NCBI GenBank assembly: GCA_949825025.1
Contig: OX463778.1
Coordinates: 43,440,646-43,504,645 of the forward strand
Length of the DNA stretch: 64,000 bases
Direction: 5' to 3'
DNA from: Siphlonurus alternatus
Taxonomy: Eukaryota; Arthropoda; Insecta; Ephemeroptera; Siphlonuridae
Translations under genes and position numbers: made by a program
The notes under the pieces: generated by a model
Told to the model about the DNA's origin: nothing
What the model saw: the letters and a program-made list of their open reading frames with translations, nothing else
Database searches by the model: none
Shown here: positions 1 through 14,067 of the stretch, piece after piece
Layout of the letters: each line of letters opens with the position of its first letter
Position numbering within the stretch: the stretch's first letter is position 1

Positions 1-676
1 GCAATAAAAAAATAAAACTTACTTTAATCTCAACGCAAAAAGTTTGTTCATAAAAACAACCGCCGACAACTTAACTTAATAGCCGAATCTTTAATAAAAA
101 ATAACAGCGTAACAAAAATAGTATTTTTATCTGTTTTCTACAACAAAGCGAATAAGACAACGTAAGTTCAATTGAGGCAAAGTAATAGTCGTGCATGAGA
201 GACAGAAAAATGGTAATGGTAAATTAATATATGGGACAGCGGTGAACATTGCGGTGGATCTGGGAGTGATCAAGGCTGGGGTGTTTACTTGCTGGTGCTC
301 CTCCTCGGTGTTGGTTGGAGGATGGGAGGTGGTGGTCAACACGCCCCTGCTGGTGAGAGCCTCATCAGCGACCTTGCTGCTGACTGCTTGGCACACATGA
401 GACTAACGACTCAGAACACACCATTGCCACTAATTGCTTGTCCAGCCTGCTGCACATATGACCTTCTCCACTTGGCACCTCAAGGACCAACGACTTGGAC
501 ACCCCGCCGACGCAATCATAACAAACGCCAATTACCAAAGATAAACTAACCAAGCAATTCTTTACTTCTAGTAAATAATGTAGTTTTTACGAAGAAAACA
601 AGACTTCCTTTTTTTGTCAATAGTAAATATTATTGCTCAACTTTTTATATTAATATGACATCTCTATATATTATAC

Positions 677-784
677 TATAGTAGAACCATCATATGATCA
701 GCGCTGTCACTTTGACACGTGCATTCCTTTCTTATGTGCCATGTCAAAGTGACAGCGCTGACCATATGATGGTTCTACTATATC
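677..784. mobile_element. Short hairpin MITE, TA-flanked
   Basis: Two arms of about 50 bases are near-perfect inverted repeats: the left arm opens AGTAGAACCATCATATG and includes GCGCTGTCACTTTGACA, and the right arm is its reverse complement ending in GGTTCTACTATAT. The loop is only a few bases. The flanks are TA-rich, so a TA target duplication (Tc1/mariner type) is possible but not provable here. There is no coding capacity. Seen directly: the palindrome. Inferred: the superfamily. Confidence 0.7.
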
Positions 785-1614
785 AATTTTTATCTAATAG
801 AAATTCAATAATATGAAATATAGTTTAAAAACGATGTTTCGTCAGCAGTTTTTTTTTTATTGGAAATTGTTCTACAGTTTGATAGCCTTAACAGCAACCT
901 CAAACAAGAAAACAAACGCGCGTTGCTAAATTCGAAAATAAAAAGATCGTAAAAGCGGTCAGCAACTACTGTCACTCTTATTTTAAGAAAAAGGAAAGAT
1001 CGACAACACAAAGTCAGTTGTCTGCTCTTTATGTCGAATTCTCTCTCTCTCTCTCTCCCTTCCCCTTTATCTCCATGATTTTGCGTGTGAAAACAATATA
1101 TAAAGTGATGCGATGGAAAAATAAAATTTTTATTTGAAACTTTAAGATATCGCACATACCTCTTTATTTCATACAGTACAGTATTGTATTGTAAATTTTT
1201 AGATGAAGATTTGTTATATATTTTTATATTTTTTTAAAAAAGTAAAAAAAAAAAAATTATCACTTTAAAAGTCAATGCTTTTTCCCCTCTGGATTCTTTG
1301 TGATCATAAAAGATATATTGGACTGCCGTATGTCGTAGTCCTGTTAATGGAATGGTTGAAAATGGAAGTGAGAAAAAGAAAAGAGAAAAAAAAGAGTAAA
1401 AATAAACAAATCTTTTAAACATAGGTGGTAGTGCTTACGTTAGCACCCCTCCTTTCAACCTTCTAAAAAGATTTTTCCGTTGAAATTTGTCTCGTTAATT
1501 TCTTCATTTTTCTCATATAAATATTTGACGTCATACGATATAATAAATTTTAGTAACTAATTTATTGCGCATGTAACTTTTAATATACTGAGCTGAAATC
1601 TATAACTACTGTTT

Positions 1615-1814
1615 NNNNNNNNNNNNNNNNNNNNNNNNNNNNNNNNNNNNNNNNNNNNNNNNNNNNNNNNNNNNNNNNNNNNNNNNNNNNNNNNNNNNNN
1701 NNNNNNNNNNNNNNNNNNNNNNNNNNNNNNNNNNNNNNNNNNNNNNNNNNNNNNNNNNNNNNNNNNNNNNNNNNNNNNNNNNNNNNNNNNNNNNNNNNNN
1801 NNNNNNNNNNNNNN
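1615..1814. other. Assembly gap (200 N)
   Basis: Exactly 200 undetermined bases. The round length suggests a scaffold placeholder, so the true distance across it is unknown. Confidence 0.98.
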
Positions 1815-3156
1815 CCAGGTCATCACCACATCCATATGGAACACCTTAAAAATGTCGAGTAGCAAGCAAGCAAAAAGTGCCAGAAACTCATCACTATTTC
1901 ATTTCCAGTCTTAAATACAGAATACCAAATTTGTAACATAAATTTTAACACTGTGTTTTTTTTACGTATAAACATGGGAAAATATATATTTATAGAATTT
2001 GCTTCAAATTGTCAGGAAATCTATAATATTGTAAAGAAAGATTGAAAAATTTAAGTTTTACGATGATTACACGTGACTGACTTGTAATAATTTGGTTCTT
2101 CCCCAGCTTGAGTTCACCCTCGACTTATTGTATTTAAAGTAGCGCTCCTGAAAGAAACCAATCGCAGGTAGTACTCGTAGCATCGTGCAGATCGAACATT
2201 GTATTTGGAAAGTTGAGAGATACTATAGAGGCTTCAAGTCAACTGATTTTTCTGTGTTTCCATCACCGTCTTATCCAAACTTATATGTAAAAAAAATCGA
2301 AATTATTTTTCGGAATTAAAGAAAAAATTTAGAGGAAAATGAGCTCTTGATTCATTATCAGAAAACAGAAAACCCCTAAACGAGGGGGGGTTAGGAGATG
2401 ATTTTAAATTAATAGCTTTAATAATTACTAAGAAAATATTCAAATTTTCTAATTATATAGGTGGCTTATGGAGAAAATTTTCTAACCAGGTGGTTTTCTG
2501 TTTTACCACCGCCTATACCTGCAGGAGCAGTATCTACAGTTCACAGTCGCTTCTTTACTTATTCTAGTAGATACAAGACTCGGCTCATCCTTATTAACGA
2601 GCGTCAGGCACCGTATGCACGTAAAAGGGAGTGCTCAGCATTTCCTGACCACCCCCGTCTTTGTATATTATATATATATATGACACAGCCAGATGCAAAT
2701 TATTAAGCAAAACAACAAAGTTGTATCTTCTGATAAATAAAGAGTCATTTTACTTATCTCTGTTCGTTGAATGTGAACTTTATCGCAAATATCAGTTCTC
2801 CTGTTTTTTGTATCTCGTGGTTTCGTATATTGGTTCTGCCTCTATATACAATGTATTATAGTAAGAGGATTAACATATGGTCATAACTACAAAAAAATAA
2901 TCCAATCCATATATCGATTACAATTCTCTATTCACTCTATTGTTATAAAACAGCAATTATTTACCTACATATATGAACATCATCAGAATATAGTTATTTT
3001 AAATAAAAATAAATTAGAGAAATGTAATAACATTTGTATTAATTATGTCGGTAAATTGCTTTAATGTCAGCTGTTTTTTAACTAATGGATTTAAACTGTA
3101 TTTTTAATTGCCTTTATTAGCATTGACAGTGATCTACCAATCGATAACAATTAACC

Positions 3157-3190
3157 ACATGTGACACAAAGTCCTGCTTGTGTCACATGT
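3157..3190. repeat. Small perfect hairpin
   Basis: The arms ACATGTGACACAA and TTGTGTCACATGT are perfect 13-base inverted repeats separated by 8 bases. It could be a tiny MITE remnant or a binding-site palindrome. No T-run follows that would suggest a small RNA gene. Confidence 0.6.
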
Positions 3191-3617
3191 ACAGATGATC
3201 GCGTTAATGCCAAAATCACACACGTTGATTCTATACAGACTGAACACCACGCCACCGGGTCATATAGGTAACTGTCTAGCCTGGACAGGAGGAAAAAAAA
3301 TCAAATACATAATAAGGTTAAGTATTTTGGCACAGCGTCACGGAATTTCCTAAAACTTTTTAAATACATTATAAAATATGCCATAAATGAATAAACTTTT
3401 TAATAACTTTTTACTAAAAAAAAATCGTTTTTAACTTATATACCTTCCCAATTTATATTAAGTAAATAACCTTTTGTAGATATTGGGGTCATTTTAATCA
3501 TCAACGTTCATTACATTTAATCTTTGCTGCTGCAATATTCAAATAATTTCGTAAGATGATACTTTGATGTGCTTTAACATAAAATTCATAGAGTCTCCAT
3601 ATCCTACCGGATCTTAC

Positions 3618-3755
3618 GTTAATGTGAGCTGGGGGGTACGGTAACGATACAGGGGTGGTGCGAGCCATGTTGTTTATATTGCTGCGCGGCGCCCCACTTG
3701 AAATGCACTGACCCGCAGAATGGCGACGAGCGATCTCCTCCCCATCCCCCCTCAA
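3618..3755 (-). other. Exon-like GC-rich segment, gene unknown
   Basis: On the minus strand an open frame of about 45 codons runs into a strong donor (AAC|GTAAGA) at 3618. It is proline-, serine- and arginine-rich (it contains TTPVSLPYPPAHIN) and stands out from the AT-rich surroundings. No acceptor, in-frame ATG or family resemblance was found, so this may be a first exon, a noncoding exon or a chance reading frame. Confidence 0.2.
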
Positions 3756-5510
3756 CTTAGTTTGATAAAACTAGGTTGCTCATAAAAACAACTGCATCGC
3801 TGCACAGCAACCAGTAAATCAAACGTCTACCTCCTTGTTGACTTTTTAATTTTTTGTAATATCATGACTGAAAAATATCATGCACCAGCTAATAAAATAT
3901 ATATTTTAAAATACATAAAGAAAAATAAAAGGCCGTATTTACTGTTTTTATTTTAACATCTCAGATGTTTTAACGGCATTGATAAAAGCGGTTTATAATT
4001 TTACCATTTATATATAATATATATTATAATATATTTATAACGTTCCTCTTTGAAATACATTCAATTCTGATATAAATTAATGTTAAAAAAACAGTGAAAG
4101 AAAAACAGCAGATGTAAATATTAAAAAAAAAAACGGTATAATATATTTGAGGAGTGAAATATGATAGCATGATCATTAGAGATGATAATATATCATGATT
4201 ATTGGATGGAAGGGAAGGATTACTGAAAAGTGCCGTAAGCAATCAACGAGACGAAAACTTCAAAAGTCTCATTTATATCAAGTAAAAAAGTCAGTATTAA
4301 AATATATAAATATACATTATATAGACTTCAAATTGCTTTCAATTTTATCAAACAGATAGCAGGAATAAAACTCAAAAATTTATTTTTACCTCTAGGAGAG
4401 ATAGAGATAGAAAGACGAAGACCGTGAGAGAAGAAATTGAAGATTCTGTAAGATTATAGAGCTCAGGAAAATATATATAAAAAAATACATGAAAATAATT
4501 TTTTATTGACGGTGTGAAAATTGACAAGACGTTCTTAAAGTGTAAATATTATTGGTGTAGCTTAGGTAGATTCTATAATTACCTGAATTGATGGAATGAT
4601 ATTAGGTTCATCTTGTAAAGTATCTTCATGACAACACCAACTTATACACAAATTTGAACCGTTAGCCAGCGTGTGGTGAAGAGTCGAACTTGCTAACACT
4701 TCACAGCAGCAGGCAGGGTCTCACTAGCTGGCAAGGAGATTTTGCTACTGCCATGCCACGTCGAGGGATGTTGCTGCTGCTGCTGCTGGTTTGTGGCTGG
4801 TATGGCTAAATATACAGACTGCTACCACCACACTGGAAACGACTGTATGGAGCCATGCAGTTATAGCAGCAGCAGCAATATGCTCTCAAGTGCTACCCAC
4901 TAGTAAGCGAACCAGCTTGCTGTACTCTCATTACAGCAAGGACGAATAGCATAGTAAACCACAGCGTGAAACAATAATAAAATGTCATATTCACATATGT
5001 AAAAATATTAAAACGTTTAAACTTACATTTATATTTACAGCTTCAGACATTTTAAATATGGTTTTCTCATTTTTGTAAATATAAATAATAATATAATAAA
5101 GTATAGTGTCAAAATGATTATATATTTTAAAATAAAATTATAAAATATATGTAATTAATAAATTAATTATGTAAGTTGTTTTTTATACATTATATACTGT
5201 ATAATATACTATTCAATTCAATTCAATTCATTTATTCAATCAACTGGCTGTACAGGTACAACATGGATTACGTCATTCCTATTAATAACATAAAAATTAC
5301 ATAACATAAAAACACATCAAAGTAACAATAATTCATAAAACTATTATTCTTGTATTCTTATCATACAGTGTATTATTTTGACACCCGTATAAACTTATAG
5401 TATAATGAATTTATTGCAATAATATACTGCCGTGTCTGGGCAGTTTAACTCATATTTAAATTAAATTCTTGTTTTAATTTGAGTGAATAAATTAAATACC
5501 ATTATTAAAT

Positions 5511-5905
5511 ATATTTTTTTTAATCAGACCCTGTTGGGTACTTCTACTTACTAATTACATACTACTTTGAAACCCCGAACCTTCCGAAACCCTAACTTCA
5601 GCGTTTCGCGGGCTTTTCCGAAACGGGGGTGGCCACGGCCTTGCAATCCATCCCGGCATTTGCCTGCGACTGAGGAAAACGTGGAAACCTCAGCCAGGAT
5701 AAACGCTACAGCTTTTGTCAATGAACCGGAAATGCAATGGTCCAAAGCCAGGGGAACCGCATGGTGAAAAAGCGCAACGATTTACCCCTGGGTGGGAAAC
5801 GTGGTTTTTGTTGAAAATGGTCACCCATCCAACTACTAACCACGCTCGATGTTGCTTGACTTCAGTGATCTGACGATACCCGGTCAAGCGCACTGCGCCA
5901 CACAC
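5511..5905 (-). mobile_element. SINE with 5S-rRNA-like head and poly(A) tail
   Basis: Read on the minus strand, the element opens GTGTGTGGCGCAGTGCGC and passes into a stretch that matches the internal part of 5S rRNA, including GATCACTGAAGTCAAGCAAC, GTGGTTAGTAGTTGGATGGG and TGACC, i.e. the 5S internal promoter region. A body of about 280 bases follows and ends in an A-run. It is flanked by a perfect 12-base direct repeat, CCATTATTAAAT, at 5499-5510 and 5906-5917, which fits LINE-mediated insertion. The first 25 bases may be tRNA-derived or a diverged 5S start. The body shares a core with the repeats at 43.9 and 44.9 kb. Confidence 0.8.
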
Positions 5906-7318
5906 CCATTATTAAATTTAAGAGTGGTTTAAATATCTGAGACTATAATCTTGTAAAAATCGCATCGTTCACATGTAAGGTATATTATTATACTTAATAT
6001 CATGCAACTATAAGTGACAAGTTGGCTTTGGCACTTTTCCAGATTTTTATATATTTTTTACTTACAAGAAGTTTCATTCTCAAAAGAAAAAGTTTGTATA
6101 CCCCACAAGAGGCAACAATACAATTTTTTTTTTTTTTTTTTTTTTTTGTAGTTGTACCTGAACCCTCGACAATACGAATAGAAAAAAAAAACTTTTTCGA
6201 GATACGGTAAAACTTCAATGTTGGTTATACAATTCCCTAACCATCCAAGCTTTTTATGTAAATTTTATAGAATATTTAATAAAATATTGAAATGTCTGTA
6301 ACAAACAATAGAAAATTCTTTACAAATGCATTTATTTATTTTTATATCCATTTTTTTTCTATCTCTCTAGATGGATCTTCTTTCAAAAGTATATTTTATA
6401 TTTGATGTTTTTTCTTCTTATGTTTGTTTTGAGTGGCGCCTTGAAAACTGTTGGCGCCTGTATCGCCATGATGCGTTAGTGGCCAAGAACAAATATTGCA
6501 CATTGCCACCACCATCAGCTGTACTAACTGCCTAGCGGCGATCTAAACTGAAATATGTCTACCATGATTTATATTTTCAGCAGCATGAACATAATAATAT
6601 ATAAAAAAGTTTACAACCACAAAATTTTTATATATACATAACATGTTAAGCTCCTATACTCTTTCACCGTACATCCGGTTTATAGTCACAAGATGTCACC
6701 ACATTACCACATCATATAGCGTTCTCTACCAAGGCAAAATTACTTCTTTAACAAAAATATTATATCTAGATATTTTTTTTTTACCAATGACCTTGTTAAC
6801 ATCTTTGTTGAATAACTTTTGTTCAACCTTGACCTCAAGTATTTTTTTTCAAGTTACTGTCATTAAAATGAGTATTCTCAAGTAAAAAAAAAAAACATGC
6901 AAGAAAGAGAATAAAAAAAACATCTCTTCATTATTAAAATACGTGACAGTAATTAAAAGTTATATATTTTTAATGTAAAAAGTAACATTAATTTTGTTCA
7001 TTACAAGACCACATTAAGGTTCAGAATTAATTTCACCTGTGCTCATCAATCTTTGCTGCGACTGCAAACAACGAAACATCGCTACTACACTAGCGCCTGG
7101 AAGGTAGGCAACTTTTTCTACATATCTGAAAAGCAGGTCACATAACCACTGTTGACCGTACACAAAAAATTAAGCTGTCAAGGGATTTCATATACTTTTA
7201 CAGTGTACACCACTTACGAATAAAACTTTATTTACTTTTGCTTTAATTTAAATATATAATGTAAAAGAATTGTAGAAAGGATTATGTAGTCAAAATGTTT
7301 AAAGTCAGAATTACATCG

Positions 7319-7324
<6 letters not shown>

Positions 7325-7372
<48 letters not shown>

Positions 7373-7390
7373 ATATATATATATATATAT
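7325..7390. repeat. (TA)n microsatellite
   Basis: A nearly pure TA dinucleotide run with one TT interruption near its end. Confidence 0.95.
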
Positions 7391-8223
7391 GTTTTTAAAA
7401 ACGTATTCAACTTCACAAAATTAATCTTGCTATCATTACAACAAAGATTATAATTTATTAAGCATCGGCACTGCTTCATTTTTATTTGTATCAAGTTTTT
7501 TTTATTATTTTACTGGGGAAAAATTATTATAATTTGTTAAAAAAAAAAGTCACAAAATCCTTCTTTTAAAATCTCCATATATAGTTTTTATACGGCTTTT
7601 CTTATTTCATACAACATGTCATGTAACATTTTATTATTAATTAACAACGTGTTTGGTTAGAAACAATGCAAATTATGAGGCCTGAGGAATGCCCCTGCAG
7701 TTTGACAATCAGAAAAGCTGCGCTCCAATCGGGAATAGTCTAAACTTGACTAAAATATAATATATTTTTATATTTAATCCAGGGATCTTTAATTTTTTAC
7801 ATAGTATCGTAAACATTCTACTGTACGTTATTCATTGATAAAACAAAAGTATGACAGTATTTCCAATTTATTGCATGGTCAGATTGATGTATGATATCAC
7901 TCTACTGATAACTTACATCACTGTCAAAATAACAAAGCTTGAGGCCATCAATCTGTCTCAAATGCGTGGCATGTTGCATATGAACGATTGAATATTTTCC
8001 AAAAGAATTTAACCAATATGCACGTAAATTTGTTGAAAAAATGATAAAAACTTATCAATTTGTAACTACAATACACACAAAAATAAGTGTTGAGTGTTAA
8101 AGTTCACGTTTCAGTAACAAAGCAATTAGCAGCCCGGGGTTTAATTGAGTTTTAATGCGGGCTCACGGACGGAGTTTACTCTGGTTTCCAGGCGGGAGGG
8201 CGAGGCAACGTGCGACGCCTTAC

Positions 8224-8325
8224 CCGCCACCAATGTGGCACGCCAGCCCAAACACATTTTACGATACACTCGCGTGACGTCACTTCCGCAAGTGATTTTG
8301 CTTGATGCTTGCTATTAGTTCCGGC
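8224..8325 (-). other. Exon-like segment with both splice sites, gene unknown
   Basis: On the minus strand a 102-base segment lies between an acceptor (TTTTCATCACAG) and a donor (CGG|GTAAGG) and is open for 34 codons in phase 0, starting AGTNSKHQAKSLAEV. It contains a TGACGTCA palindrome, so it could instead be regulatory. No family is recognised. Confidence 0.25.
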
Positions 8326-11039
8326 CTGTGATGAAAACCACAAGCCTTGCATCAACGTATAAAATTCCATAATTTATGTGAAATATGCCAATTTTTACAC
8401 GGATAAAAAAAGTTTATAGAAACAGCTTAAAGTGCAAGTATTTTAACTTTACTGTGAATAATATTACAAACTAAAAAAAGAGTTTGAAACAAATAAATCT
8501 TTAAAATATTTATTTATATTTTTATTACTTCCGAAAGTTATTTTATAATTTTATTCAACTATATTATGATTATATCATATAGTATAATTATTATTATGAC
8601 TATCATTATCAAAAAATCGTTTGTAGAGCACTCTCATTTTAAAAACACAAAGTTGATGATAAATTCACTCACTGTTAATAGTATATGATTTGGTTGTATA
8701 ATATGATATATACATATACATATAGAAATAGTGGCTGATGAAACCATGAAAACTAATAGTTTAATCTCATTTTAAGTTTGTCAACAAAGCTAAATCTTTT
8801 ATGTAGTAGACTGATGATAGATTTTTATATACTCAAAATGAAATCAGTCAGTCTATCTAGATCAAAGATAATAATAAAAAAGGTAGTGAATTCATCGTTA
8901 ATCAAGTTTGAACTTGACTTGAAATGCAATCTTATATAGAAACTTTTTAATTAAATTTCTGCCCGTTATTTAGTTTACTACGAAGTTTTATAGAGCTAAG
9001 ATGTCACTTTTTATTTGGTTATCGAATCTGTCAGTCAAAATCTATTGTAACAAACTTCAAACGTACAAGAAAGTCACTTATGACAGTCATAAATTGTTAT
9101 GATAATACTCATATTTATAACAATAAGAATTATTTATCGAATAACATTACAAAAAATATTTTAATTTTCCACAACAATAAAAAATATAGTAATTATAATC
9201 AAAAGTATTTTTATAGCAGTGCAGAGCAATTTGACAGTCATGAATATTGACACGTATTAAAACTTTAATGACCATGTTGTTTACTAAAAATAATTGTTAG
9301 TATTGTAAAAGTTTCTTATATTAACTGATAAAAGTTTTAGGGTCCAGCAAAACTTGTTGAACGAGTAAGCATCTTCTTCCTCCAAAGAAGAACATTTTTA
9401 TGCTTTAAAAGATTATATTATATAAAAAAAATCAATTTTGAATAAAATAACACGAACGTTGAAACATTTTATAGTGAATGTGAAATGAGAACACTTTACC
9501 AACCAAAATTATGCGTAGGCTGCATGAAAAATATTTGTTCGTGTGGACTTTATTGAAAATATATGTATATATATAAAAAATAATATGACTGCATATCAAA
9601 TGAAGTAAAACCCCTCTTATTTGAAATATATGTAAAAATTTCACTGTTTATTGAAATTTCAATTCCAATTTGTATTCAATTTAATGTAACTTTTATATTT
9701 AAATCTTAATGTTAAAATTTAAATAAAACATTTTTAAAATGTAATCAATTATTAGAATAACATAAAATAAAACAATAGGGTTTCTTCTTTCTTTAAAAAC
9801 GAAGAAAAACTCTGAATTATTATTTATACGTGACAATAACTTTTAAAGCACTTTATTAAATTGAAACATTTTTTTTCTCGTTCAGCAATTAATAATGCGA
9901 AAGTACAGGAAAACGTGCTATTTGTTTTAGCAAAGTGGCTTGTATCGGTTTTTTGAGCGTGTCTTAAGCGATGCAGACTCAGAGAAGAACAGAGAACAAC
10001 GGAGGAGTGAAACTTGTCGGCCACTTCCCTCGTACCGGAACAGACGTGAAAAAAAAAAAAAAAAAGACTCGCAAGTAGCGCCCGGGGTGAAATAAGAAGC
10101 GCCACTAGTTCCTTGCGTCTTTTAAAGGAGCTTGCTTGCATACTACGTGCATTCATGGAAGCTGCTGCTGCTTTATTCTTTCACCACAGCTACTCAACTC
10201 CCTTACTTCCCTCTTGAATCCCTTAATAACTTGCATGCTACATTCATCTAACCCTCCATTAGCTTTATACACAAGTTGCGTCTGAATATGAATATATAGG
10301 ACGAGAAAATTGAGTAATGAAGATAATAACTGACATGATTTATATAATAATTAATGTGTTTTTATGTTGTAAACTAAAAGAGAAGTATATAAGAATTACA
10401 TAACGCCAATCATAGATCAAGTATATAATAGTGTAGTGAGTAATGTAGCATGTCATTTATACACTCTATTTTCTATTGAATTCATAGTTTTTTCCCTCTT
10501 TATATTTCCATTATCTACATTAGCATTGTTGTCATTAAGTCATTTAGTATAGATACATCATTAATTAATATTTTAGACTCAAAATGACCCAGTACTTAAA
10601 TTAACATCACAATCTCTTATTTAAGTAATAAAAATTGATTGTACGGATACTAAAATGCACCTTAACTTGTATAATGTTATAATTTTATGAATAATAAAAG
10701 AACAGTATTTAATGATAAAAGAATACCATGGAGATTAGTTTATGATCATTCCCTAGAGAGAAAAGTCAACGGTTTTGTGAAAATTATCTTGATGCATTTT
10801 GTCATAAAAAAAAAAGAGTAACGGTTTCGATATGACACAATAGAAAGCTGGTCTGGTTGGCGCCTATATGTAGCTTAGGGGTCGGGATGGCGCTCGATCG
10901 CTGCCGGTGTTTTACTGCCTCCTCCTCCTCTCCCGTAACTTGAGGCACGATATGATGATGATGGGTCGTCATCTCAGCGTCGTAGCCTCGAGAAAAAGTC
11001 AAATGACTGACACCCTCACTCTGTTTTTAAAAATATATA

Positions 11040-11110
11040 ATACCGAGCACATATTGGTTACACAACAGCCTCGCATGAGGAAAGTCGCTGGTTCAAATCC
11101 GATCTAGGGT
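11040..11110 (+). repeat. tRNA-derived fragment (possible SINE head)
   Basis: The segment has a tRNA-like 3' half: a CTCGCATGAGG arm that could be an anticodon stem region, followed by a good B-box, GGTTCAAATCC, in a T-arm context. The 5' half and a matching acceptor stem are not convincing, so it is more likely a decayed tRNA-derived SINE than a tRNA gene. Confidence 0.4.
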
Positions 11111-13996
11111 TATATTCATTTTCTCACTTTTCCAGAGTTTTAGACAAGTATCCTTCATTCGGGAAGTATCCACCATCTACAAGTTTCCATGGTATCCTGT
11201 AGCCAATATACCAACTAGTGAAAATTTTGAGTTATTTAAAAGCCATGCCAAAGCTTTATAAGAGTTTGTTTTAAGTGTTAAAACAATACTGTTGTGACGA
11301 TTGATGTTGAATCTTTTAGATAATGACATAATATGATGTACATAGTGAACTAACATTAAAAAAAGTAAGTGACGAAATAGAAAGTTAGCAAAATGTAACT
11401 ATACAATTATAAATTAATTATTGCCTAACAAACTAAAACGTTACGATTCTTCACTAAATGTATAATTAAATTTAAATCCCTAAAAACTGACGTATGACAA
11501 GAACACGTTATTATTATTATTACATTTCATGCATGCAAATCCTTCGTGATGTTTAAACGTTTCTTTGTGAGCTTACGCATGCTAGTCCAAGGCAAATAAA
11601 CATGACAGAAAGGGAGAAAGGTGAAGTGAGTGACAATGCTTTGAGCAAAGAACAACGAATTTTGGTAATTACATACTATTGCAAATGACTTAACAAAATG
11701 AGAGAAAATTAAGACGAAACAATAAAAATATTTCATTTCTAGCCCATTCCGCCTTTGATCATGTACCTGAAATATCTTTAATTTGTGATAGTATAAGGCG
11801 TGAACTACAGACTACGTTACTACACACAAAGCTTTTGCGACTATACGTGGTGGTATGGAGGAGGCGTGGCAATTGAGAGCGGCGTGGCGGAAGCAGAGAC
11901 GTCGATATGGACCAGGAGCCCGTCAAACGAACTATATATACTACCGTGGCGATATACTGCACAGTAGGAACCCATCTCAACCATATAGACACTTTCTTCA
12001 CTACAATGCCTGACTGGTTGGGCTGACAATAGAGGGGATAAAACTTGCCTCGGTCCGCTTCCTTGCCAAACCTGCTCAATAGCTGTCAGATCGTGTTCAA
12101 TATTATTCAGATTTTTTTTTATATATTTACCTTTAAAAATATATAAAGTGAAAAAATTTATGTTCTTGTATAAACTGAAATAGAAAAACCTTGTATTTTT
12201 TAAAAAAATATATTGGTGCTCATAATTGGAAAATGAATAGTATAATGTATTACTATATGTTTTAACGTTATGAAGAGTTTTATGACATTAAATATGATAT
12301 GTGGTAATTTTTAGCCATCAAATATTATTGCCTTAATATCTGCATATATGCATTAGTCATTCTGTTTGAGTTAGAAAACCATACTTTGGTTGCGGTATGC
12401 CGAGAGATGTAATTTAAATAAAAAAACACTTAAAAATCAAAGTCGCTTTGATCATCTTTTAATGTAAAAGTTTCCAACTTTACATGTATAATTATTTATT
12501 ATTTTTTTCATTTATTTCAAGAAAATCAAATGTTAATTAATATCAAGAAGTTAGTTCATATTTGTATGTTATTTAAATTGCACTTATATTATACTTTTAC
12601 AAATCATACATCTTTGGAAAAACTATACAGTTAAAAATGTCTTAAAGAAGCCATGTAAAAATAATTACATTTTTTTATGCATTTAATTATTCAATTCTCT
12701 GATAATTTTCCGTTCCTTACATTCTATACAAAATTCTAAGGCATTTTTATTTTTAAATGAAAAATATTTAAAAATATGTTGTAATAGAGAGAAAAAAATG
12801 ATTTTTTTTTTAAATATTATAAGAAATTCATAGTATAAAAAACATCTCTATTTTTAAATTTCGATTGTGATCTCTAGTTTTTCATGCATATGTGTGCGAT
12901 TCCCTAAGCCATGTCAACCCCGGGCTTTGATCATCTCCGGTCCGTTCTTCTTCCCACCAACCCCCCCCCTCGCATCTCATTCAAGAGAATGGTGCTGAAA
13001 CGTGCTCCACTGCACTCGAGGAAAAAAAAAAAGAACAAACGATTTCCCTTTTTTCCTTGTCTCATACAATACATCAAATAAGGCATGATGCTTATAGCCG
13101 ATACGAACTTGCATTTCCTACTGAAACTGCAAAAGTTCTTTTTCTTATGAAAATATAACATATATATTATATATTATTATATTAATATATAATGTTATAT
13201 TAAAAATAAGATGTATTGACGAGCCCCAGTACAGCAAGTTGCCTTAAGGTATGCAACTCTTTCAGCATTTGAGTCGAGCGGGTGGACGCGATGTAAGAGC
13301 GACTTGCGTAAAATTTTTTGCTTGAGTAAAATTAAGTCTGTGCTGACTTTGATATCAAGCTTCAAGAATGGTACTAACATTAAGGCTTATATATCCTTTG
13401 TACCAACTATAACCAGACTGATACAGTGCTTACTATAGTGTACGTATATATTTGAAATTTTGTACGAATTGCTGTTGACAGTTCCAGATGAAATATAAAA
13501 TGTTTAATGCTGTAATATAAGCATATTTAGAGATATTAAAAAAAAATTATATTGTTGTTTTTCACACAGATGAAAATTCCATTTCGCAAATACATCATGC
13601 AGCTTATAATATCATTCTCTCTGATTGTAATATTTAAAATCCAGTGTTTTAGAACTAAAAGCAGAATAAACTTGTTTAGCATGCTCTCTTTACATTTTTA
13701 CAAGCTTTCAATTTTATTTCATATCTATATTTCATTCCAAAATTTTGTGTACACTGTAAGAGCTTACTTTACTCCTTATTTACAACTCTCATATTTCACA
13801 TTTTATGTTATATTATATAGAAGAACGAAAGCACTGAGAAAGAAAATCCTTTATTTCAACTTTTCTTTGTCTGCTCTCCGGAATGTGTAAACCGTGTTGT
13901 TGATTAACTGAGAAGCAGCCTTGTCGTATCAGGGCGTGTCTCCTCGCCCGGTTGTTCCGGAGCAAGCCAGGGGATCGGTAGGTCAGGGAGTCAGGG

Positions 13997-13999
<3 letters not shown>

Positions 14000-14063
<64 letters not shown>
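14000..14063. repeat. (GA)n microsatellite
   Basis: About 32 uninterrupted AG units, preceded by three copies of the 9-mer GTCAGGGA/GTCAGAGA. Confidence 0.95.

Positions 14064-14067
<4 letters not shown>

Larger units (their letters stand above)
801..5490. other. AT-rich DNA without a recognisable gene
   Basis: Apart from the gap, this stretch is low-complexity AT-rich sequence with scattered stops in all frames. It holds a short hairpin at 3157-3190, a GC-rich island near 3616-3755 with one exon-like segment, and a CAG/CTG-rich patch near 4680-4900. At 4752 the patch encodes an 18-residue leucine-rich peptide that stops at once, which I do not regard as a gene. Confidence 0.6.
5920..13990. 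other. AT-rich DNA without a recognisable gene
   Basis: Long AT-rich sequence with several GC-richer islands (around 6430-6540, 8110-8370, 9950-10160, 10850-11000, 11830-12070 and 12900-13030). The islands carry short open frames on one or both strands. Only the 8224-8325 segment has both a plausible acceptor and a plausible donor. The islands could be exons of an unidentified long gene, conserved noncoding elements or decayed transposons. Confidence 0.5.

Noticed and set aside
1557..1865. 102-codon minus-strand ORF
   Set aside because: Most of it lies across undetermined bases.
5810..5905. Functional 5S rRNA gene
   Set aside because: Only the internal part matches 5S; both ends differ and it heads a retroposed element with an A-tail.
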